Shown here piece after piece: positions 58,136 to 64,000 of a stretch of 64,000 nt of DNA. The stretch is from Tetrastigma voinierianum (Eukaryota; Streptophyta; Magnoliopsida; Vitales; Vitaceae), in assembly GCA_016808115.1 (NCBI GenBank), contig JAEQBH010000286.1:1-64000 (forward strand), read 5' to 3'. Numbering within the stretch: the first letter of the stretch is position 1; the number at the start of each line of letters is the position of its first letter. A model generated the notes under the pieces. The model saw nothing but the letters and a program-made list of their open reading frames with translations, searched no databases and was not told where the DNA came from. The position numbers were made by a program, and so were the translations under genes.

Positions 58136-58909
58136 ATATAAGAAACTTCTTAATAAGGAAGCATGAAGGGACTCAACTCAGGTTTCCTCTTCCTAACCCG
58201 GGGGACCCTCCCATCACTCCTACGAATTTGAGAAAACATTTCTTTTAAGCCCTTTTTTAAAAGTAAATCCGTGTAGTGAATCCATTTGCTCTGATTATGT
58301 TTCCATTAAAATCACCCATGAAACACGGTGAGAAAAAACTTTTTCCTTTTGTTTTAACATCAAACCCTTTTATACGCTTAGACATTTTATAGAAAATGAT
58401 GAGTTTCCTCTACGTTTTGGACATTTCCCAATTTACCTTTTTGTAATAAAGCAATTTAATTCTTTCAACATCCAACAATGGGACATCAAGTCCCACGCTT
58501 AAACATTCAAATCAAACTTTAAAATCATTTTACGAACACTATAGATATATAAACAATATTTTTTATAACCATTGGAGAAGCAGAGTGAGTTCACACTTGA
58601 GCCTCACGTGCCTCTATAAGCAGAGGGATCGGAGCTCGTAGTTCATTTCTTTAAATCATATATACATTACAAAATAAATGTACTGGCTGGTTGTTGCAAA
58701 AGATTTACATTTTCAAAAAAGTAGTGATCAGCGTGAGGCGGAAGTGTCAACGGCCGGGAGGATGCTCAGGCGCTCAAATGGGGTCTCCTACCCACCCGAA
58801 AACATTTTATAAAATATTTGGAAAAAATGTGAGCTAAAGGAGCATAGTGAGAGTACAACTCATAGGAAAATAATGTTTCCAGATGCAGTTCAAATACAAT
58901 GTATAAAAC

Positions 58910-59035
58910 AGTTGTATAAATATCTTATTTCAATAAACATTTACTTTACTTTCTTTTGTATGGTTGACTCTGTGCATTAAAACATTGTATAAACATATCA
59001 TTTCAATAAACATTTACTTTACTTTCTTTTCTTTT
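58910..59035. repeat. 72-bp two-copy tandem repeat
   Basis: TTGTATAAA(T/C)AT followed by TTTCAATAAACATTTACTTT and ACTTTCTTTT occurs at 58913 and again at 58985. Confidence 0.85.
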
Positions 59036-59391
59036 TTGAATCCGTCATATCCAATGGAACCCGCCTACCGTTAACCACCGTTAGTCCATGAAAGAACCTC
59101 CGAGGAAACAGTCTTATGATCACAGATGCCCCAAAAGAAACCTCCGATAAATCGTGACTTTCTTTTAAATATCATTGCACTATAAAATAAATCGCATTGT
59201 GCGTTTATTAACCTTTTCGTACTTTTCCGTGCATGGCAATATACAAATCAGCTCTTATAACCTGCTCTGTAAAAAAATGTATCCACTCCCATGTCATAAG
59301 CCGCAGCGTAAAATCTTTAGTCGATTCCTTTAAACTTTATCTTTGTAACATAAGAGTAACCATGGATTCAAAATTTATTTTCCTTATAAAC

Positions 59392-59399
<8 letters not shown>

Positions 59400-59475
<76 letters not shown>
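59400..59475. repeat. (TA)n microsatellite
   Basis: About 38 TA units. The predicted (Ile-Tyr)n ORF across it (59233-59532) is an artefact. Confidence 0.95.
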
Positions 59476-59478
<3 letters not shown>

Positions 59479-59638
59479 TATAAACATTTCATTGATATGG
59501 AAACCATCATCTCAGGCTTTATAAAACTATGAAAGCCATAATCATTTCTTATTTTCTCAACATAAATAAAATCAAAGCCACATTTCCTTTTCATTTTAAA
59601 CATTTATAACATAGATATGAAAACATATACATTGATAA

Positions 59639-59700
<62 letters not shown>
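59639..59700. repeat. Compound (AC)n(AT)n microsatellite
   Basis: About 12 AC units pass directly into about 19 AT units. Confidence 0.95.
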
Positions 59701-59703
<3 letters not shown>

Positions 59704-60854
59704 TAAACATTTACATTTTCCCTCACCTTAGTTATTTAAGTCCTTTTTTCTCCTTTAAAAACTTTCCACCTCCGATTTGTCCTTAATCACTTTCCTCCTA
59801 CTCGTCACATTATCCATAAAATCCATTAACATCCATACCTTAATCATGTTCAATTAAACCATTAACTATAATATACTTTCCAACAACTCTTAAGCATTTA
59901 ATCACTTCCAATTGATTAAAATCAATTGAACTCAGCTCATGATTTTCTTATGCTAACTCATGGCAATTAATACCCAATACAATAGCCTGACATGCCATGA
60001 AATGGTCATGTCAAAACGACTATTCACTTGACATAATGACGACTTTGTAGCTAACGGTACCAAAGCATAAATTTTCAGCCATGTTATGATCATCCATTAT
60101 CCTTTGCTGGCATATGTATGGAATCTTGACTCAATGGGCTTTCCATAGAGTCCAAAAACACTTCAGAACGGATTCGGAGCGAAGAAGTTATGGCCTTTTA
60201 ATTTAAAAATGAATTAGGTTCACTACTACTTCTGTTGGAAGCTTGATGCAGCTGATACCTTATTTCAAGGGTCTTAATCCATAATTTGACACTGGTTCTT
60301 TATATTCATTTGAATATACGGTTCTTAGGGTTCTTCCCCAACTAGAATCACCCAAATTGAATCACCGAAACTCAAGATATGTCCTAAACAATTGAAACTA
60401 CTTAGTCTTGACGAACACAGCTTGTCTAAGCAGCTCCCCTTTGAATGCATTTAAGTCGAATGGATTAAAATTTGGATAGACCTATTTAAAAATATGGTCT
60501 CCTATAAGTATAGTTTATCCAACAATTTGAATCACTCAATTCGGATGAGTGATGACTAAGTTATGACCAAAATACAGTCATGGGGTCGAAGGGAAAAACT
60601 AGACAGCATCTCCCTTGGACACACATATGCCCTTAGATAAAAATTAAACCGAGTAGTAGAAAAAACCCTACCTCAAATGGCGTGATTTCTTGGGATACTG
60701 CCTTTTCTCGGCTTTAGTTAAAACCCAAACTTTGAAACTTGGCTAAATATTGTGATTCAGGGTGCACGCATAGTTACGATCGAGTAGACGGCACCTTCTT
60801 GGCCGATGAGATCCAATAAGCAGCTTCGTGAATCGAAGAGAAGCTTGCCTTTTT

Positions 60855-60856
<2 letters not shown>

Positions 60857-60907
<51 letters not shown>
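60857..60907. repeat. (TC)n microsatellite
   Basis: About 25 uninterrupted TC units. Confidence 0.95.
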
Positions 60908-60910
<3 letters not shown>

Positions 60911-61330
60911 GGTTTGGTCTTAGACCAACAATGATATCTTTTGGCATGTTAGATATTTTAGGCTATTTGTAGTGTGGACATGTGGCTCACGTCACGCCAC
61001 ATCGCATAGCCGATTCAGTTACCGCGAAAGCGATTTATTTTGTCTGGTTTCAGTTCCATATCTTAAATGGACATTACGCCATATTTGATATTTTTCGAGA
61101 TTTTTCTAAAAATTTCGTTTTCGGAGTCCACTCAATACCCATTGTCTCGAATTTCGTGAAAATGGTATGCCGAATTCATGAAATTCGCTAGATGACTAGA
61201 TTTAAATGGGGCGATTCCAGCGGTGAAGTCGTTTCGTCATCAAGGGATCTAGAAAGAATTTAAGGAAAATTTGTCATTTTGCTTGCCTTCCTTGAAAATT
61301 AAATTCCCAGGTTTTCAATTATTATTCTCA

Positions 61331-61960
61331 CCCTTGAAAATAATTTCATTTTAATCTATTTCAGTTCTTTTAGACTCAATACATTATTTTGAACATTTTC
61401 AATTCTTCAGGGCTCATTTTTAAAAAATTACTATTTATTTGACCGTTTCTAATCAAATATATACTTATTGAAACGAAATTTACTATTCATGAAAATAGGA
61501 TGCTTGCACGCCTAGGCGCTCATTGTGGAATGCCTAGGTGTTCCAAGGTGTGTCTTGATGGACCTTTTAGGCTCTACTCTGCATTTTTTTTTCCTTGAAC
61601 TTGCTTTTCCTATCAAAACAAACATTAATGAGATTAGAATGAGGCATATCTTCGTATAAATCTAATAAAAACTCAAGTTTAGGCATAGGTGTAAAATACA
61701 CCTATGAATCTACTAAACAGACTCCATAAATAGTGTTAGGAATACGTGTTCTCTTTGAAGTCTCTAAACTTGGAATTAAATAGAGGAAATAGTGTACTTT
61801 GCACTTACTTGGAGTTGAGGTACGACTTTCCATTATGTGTTTCTCCTTAAAAAGTTTAATGCAATTTTTTTTTTAAAAAATCATTGAAAACTACTTATAG
61901 CGACAAATAATTATAGCAAAAAAAAAATTGTACATGGTAAAAACATACAATTAAGCCATT
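61331..61960. other. Non-genic stretch with a short perfect palindrome
   Basis: No gene is seen. CATAGGTGTA, AAA, TACACCTATG (61684-61706) is a perfect 10-base inverted repeat around a 3-base centre. Confidence 0.5.
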
Positions 61961-62690
61961 TACATTTATGACGTGTTCTCATAGGAAAGCATTAGTCTAT
62001 TTTTAATCGAAGAGGTTATTGCATTTCGCTCTTTCAAGTACTAGACTTTTGGACATTCCAACAACATAAAAAATCATTTACTTATATGACCTAAAGGGAA
62101 ATAGTGTTTTTTTACTGATTCTTGATGAAAATTTTCAATAATTATTGTGGACCATTTATGTAAATATCAAACATGTTCATGCTATCGAATTTTATTAATC
62201 TAATAAACTGATCTAATTGGAATCAATAATTGGCTTATGGAATTTATAATTGTCATGGATTTAATGTATGGATGCATTAGGGATATTTCTAATTTGATGA
62301 AGGCCAAATTAGAAATATCTAACTAATATGACCAATATAAATAATGGGAGTTATGGTCCCAAATCATATGATGAAAGAACCTAATTCTTTTTCTTCTCTA
62401 CATTCCATAACCCAGAGCAAAGAACAAACTCTTGTTATTAGGGCTGTATCGAATTCGGAAGATCTAACTCGTAGATTTGACAACTTCCAACAATGGATAC
62501 AGATATGCTTTCGCTATACAAAATTTATATCTCTTAAATTAAATTGGTAAAAATATATATGATTATTTAGGGTTTACCTATTATGTATGATTCGGGTGTA
62601 ATATTTTGGGATTCATAACATGTTTATGATATTGTTAGACTAGAAACATGAGTTTAGAGTAATTAAAATTCATATAAGTAGTATCAAGCA
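61960..62690 (+). mobile_element. Possible Copia-type LTR fragment
   Basis: The region contains a perfect hairpin (62282-62319), a TATAAATAATGG word near 62336-62347, and a PBS-like AGTATCAAGCAATCC near 62679-62693. There is no coding sequence and no matching second LTR. The assignment is weak. Confidence 0.25.
62282..62319. repeat. Perfect 15-bp inverted repeat, 8-base loop
   Basis: GATATTTCTAATTTG and its exact complement CAAATTAGAAATATC flank ATGAAGGC. It lies about 20 bases upstream of a TATAAATAATGG word, where a promoter element of an LTR could sit. Confidence 0.9.
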
Positions 62691-62899
62691 ATCCATATTT
62701 GATTCTTGAGATTTAATTTATTTATTTATTTTATGATATGGATTCAAATTATCATGGATTGAAAATTGTTTTCGGTGAGATTAAAAAAAAAAAAAATCTT
62801 TAGAAAAACTAACCATGAATAATTTGTTAAAGGATGAATAAAAGAAAATAAATATTTTTTTTTATTCACTTTCCTATCAGGTTTCGAATTTCGCACTAT

Positions 62900-63905
62900 A
62901 GTCAAGTCCTTTTGTCCAATTTCGCAATAATGAATCGTGATTGTGAAAATTGCGATTTTGGCTCAAATTAGAAAGTTAGACCAGACAATCGGCGGGGAGA
63001 TTCTTGGGATGATAAAATAGGGAAAGAAACACAAAAAGAGGGTTCTCTTGCACTTGATTCCTGTTTATAAAAAAGAGGAAGCTGAGAAGAAAAATGAGGA
63101 GAAGGAAAGACGAAGGGGCGGAAGTTTAGAGAGGATTGGAGGAACTCTTTTGAGAGGGCCTAAAGCCCAACCTGATGATACTTGCAACCACTTTCTCTTC
63201 TACATTTATGTTTTCTTTTTGTTTTATTTTTTAAATTATGTTTTAGTTCTTTTTCTAGGACTACGATGTACGGGTTATGAACAATGTTAGGGTTGTTGGT
63301 TTGTGATTTTCAACATGGATTCATTTATATATATTGTTGTTTTCATTTAGTTCTTAATTCTTGTAATTCTTGATCACCAATTACACTATTTCACATTGAA
63401 CTTTGAGGCTAGAAGAGAGATGGTGAGATGAGATTAAAAAATGAAATCTGCTTAGGACGATCATAGGTTTTCCATACCTATGATTCCCACATAGTCTAAA
63501 GATTAACCAGATGTAATGCTCTCTAAAAACTTAGGGTTTGAGGCAAAGATGCAATAACCTAGTTTTGTGAGTAGGGTGTTGATGCTCCAAAGATATTAAT
63601 ACTATAATAGGGTTAATGGACCTTTATCATATGAATTTATTGCTTTAGGATTGCTTCATTCCCTAGTCATTGGGATTAACCTAGTTAATCGAAACCTAGT
63701 TCATAGTTATTTAATAGTGCGGATTTTTTTAATTGCATATTTGGTTCATAATTCAGCACACCATCTAATTAGGTTATCAAAACAAAATTAGGGTTAGATT
63801 AGATTGGTAATCAATAGAGGTGATCCCTATGGGTTTGACATCCGAACTTAATTGTCCACTTTATTACTTATGAGAGACGTGTGCACTTGCATGTAGAAAA
63901 TACCA
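62900..63905 (+). mobile_element. Athila-like Gypsy LTR, 3' portion
   Basis: CCTGATGATACTTGCAACCA with TTCTCTTCTACATTTATG (63168-63212), then CCTAGTTAATCGAAACCTAG (63680-63702), CCCTATGGGTTTGACATCCG (63825-63845) and GTGTGCACTTGCATG (63880-63894) are in the order found in R and U5 of plant Athila-type LTRs. It resembles 1285-1350 at the other end of the window. The tRNA-Asp PBS that should follow is not seen, so the LTR is truncated or is a fragment. The ORF 63048-63290 is chance. Confidence 0.5.
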
Positions 63906-64000
63906 CAACACTACTTCCAACAGGTTGGTCTATATTATCAATTTATTTTTTGTCTGGTTACATGAAAATAAGTTGTAGGCTTCATTTCAGTATGATTTAA

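Larger units (their letters stand above)
58136..61330 (-). mobile_element. Probable long Gypsy-type LTR region, minus strand
   Basis: Read on the minus strand there are phrases typical of long chromovirus-type LTRs: TATGCTCCTTTAGCTCACAT (58815-58860 region), GAACTACGAGCTCCGATCCC (near 58625-58645) and a block about 60165-60200 of the CGGATTCGGAGCGAAGAAGTTATGG type. There is no ORF or domain. It also contains a 72-bp two-copy repeat (58913-59035) and three microsatellites. The ends and the family are uncertain. Confidence 0.35.

Noticed and set aside
59233..59532. 99-residue ORF with an Ile-Tyr run
   Set aside because: Microsatellite artefact.

Overview
The window is plant nuclear DNA: AT-rich and gene-poor, built mostly of nested, decayed transposable elements around two tandemly duplicated disease-resistance genes. 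A eudicot is clear from the element families (Copia elements with a tRNA-iMet primer site, Athila-like and Tat-like Gypsy elements, a CACTA end) and from CC-NBS-LRR genes of the RPP13-like type that is expanded in grapevine. Vitis or a relative is my inference; it is not proven by the sequence alone. No bacterial, organellar, rRNA, tRNA or CRISPR feature is present.

Layout. 1-3.43 kb: an Athila-like Gypsy remnant (LTR part, a tandemly repeated primer-binding-site region, broken gag). 4.55-9.33 kb: a full-length but dead Copia element on the + strand. 9.55-11.68 kb: two long AT-rich inverted-repeat (foldback or MITE-like) elements. 12.2-13.9 kb: 3' flank of resistance gene A, interrupted by an element built of ATATCG iterations. 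13.89-28.33 kb: one 14.4-kb Tat-like Gypsy element with both LTRs, a 5-bp target duplication, broken gag-pol, a nested 2.1-kb putative solo LTR inside the integrase, two internal tandem arrays and a degenerate antisense ORF. 28.9-33.8 kb (minus): resistance pseudogene A, split by a second ATATCG element. 35.6-36.4 kb: more duplicated flank. 37.5-44.0 kb: a three-LTR miniature-retrotransposon array whose first LTR holds a complete minus-strand Copia element. 45.6-46.05 kb: one end of a CACTA transposon. 46-52 kb: apparently low-repeat DNA with at most one small candidate gene near 47.7-48.0 kb. 52.67-56.70 kb (minus): resistance pseudogene B. 57.2-64 kb: Copia and Gypsy LTR pieces with long microsatellites.

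History. Genes A and B and their 3' flanks are direct duplicates. Comparing them gives an empty-site control: B lacks both the 14.4-kb Gypsy insertion and the ATATCG insertion in the LRR region. Flank block B has in turn gained about 15.5 kb (36.4-51.95 kb). Both resistance genes keep recognisable CC, P-loop, kinase-2, GLPL, MHD and LRR segments but carry stops and many small indels, so neither can encode a full protein as written. Indels dominate the differences everywhere, including between the two LTRs of one element, so some of the breakage could be consensus error rather than biology.

I see no clear new multi-gene system. The most unusual things are the ATATCG element with tRNA-like A and B boxes at the same internal offset in both copies, the PBS-containing tandem repeat, the three-LTR array, and the Tat-like element with antisense ORF and two private satellites.
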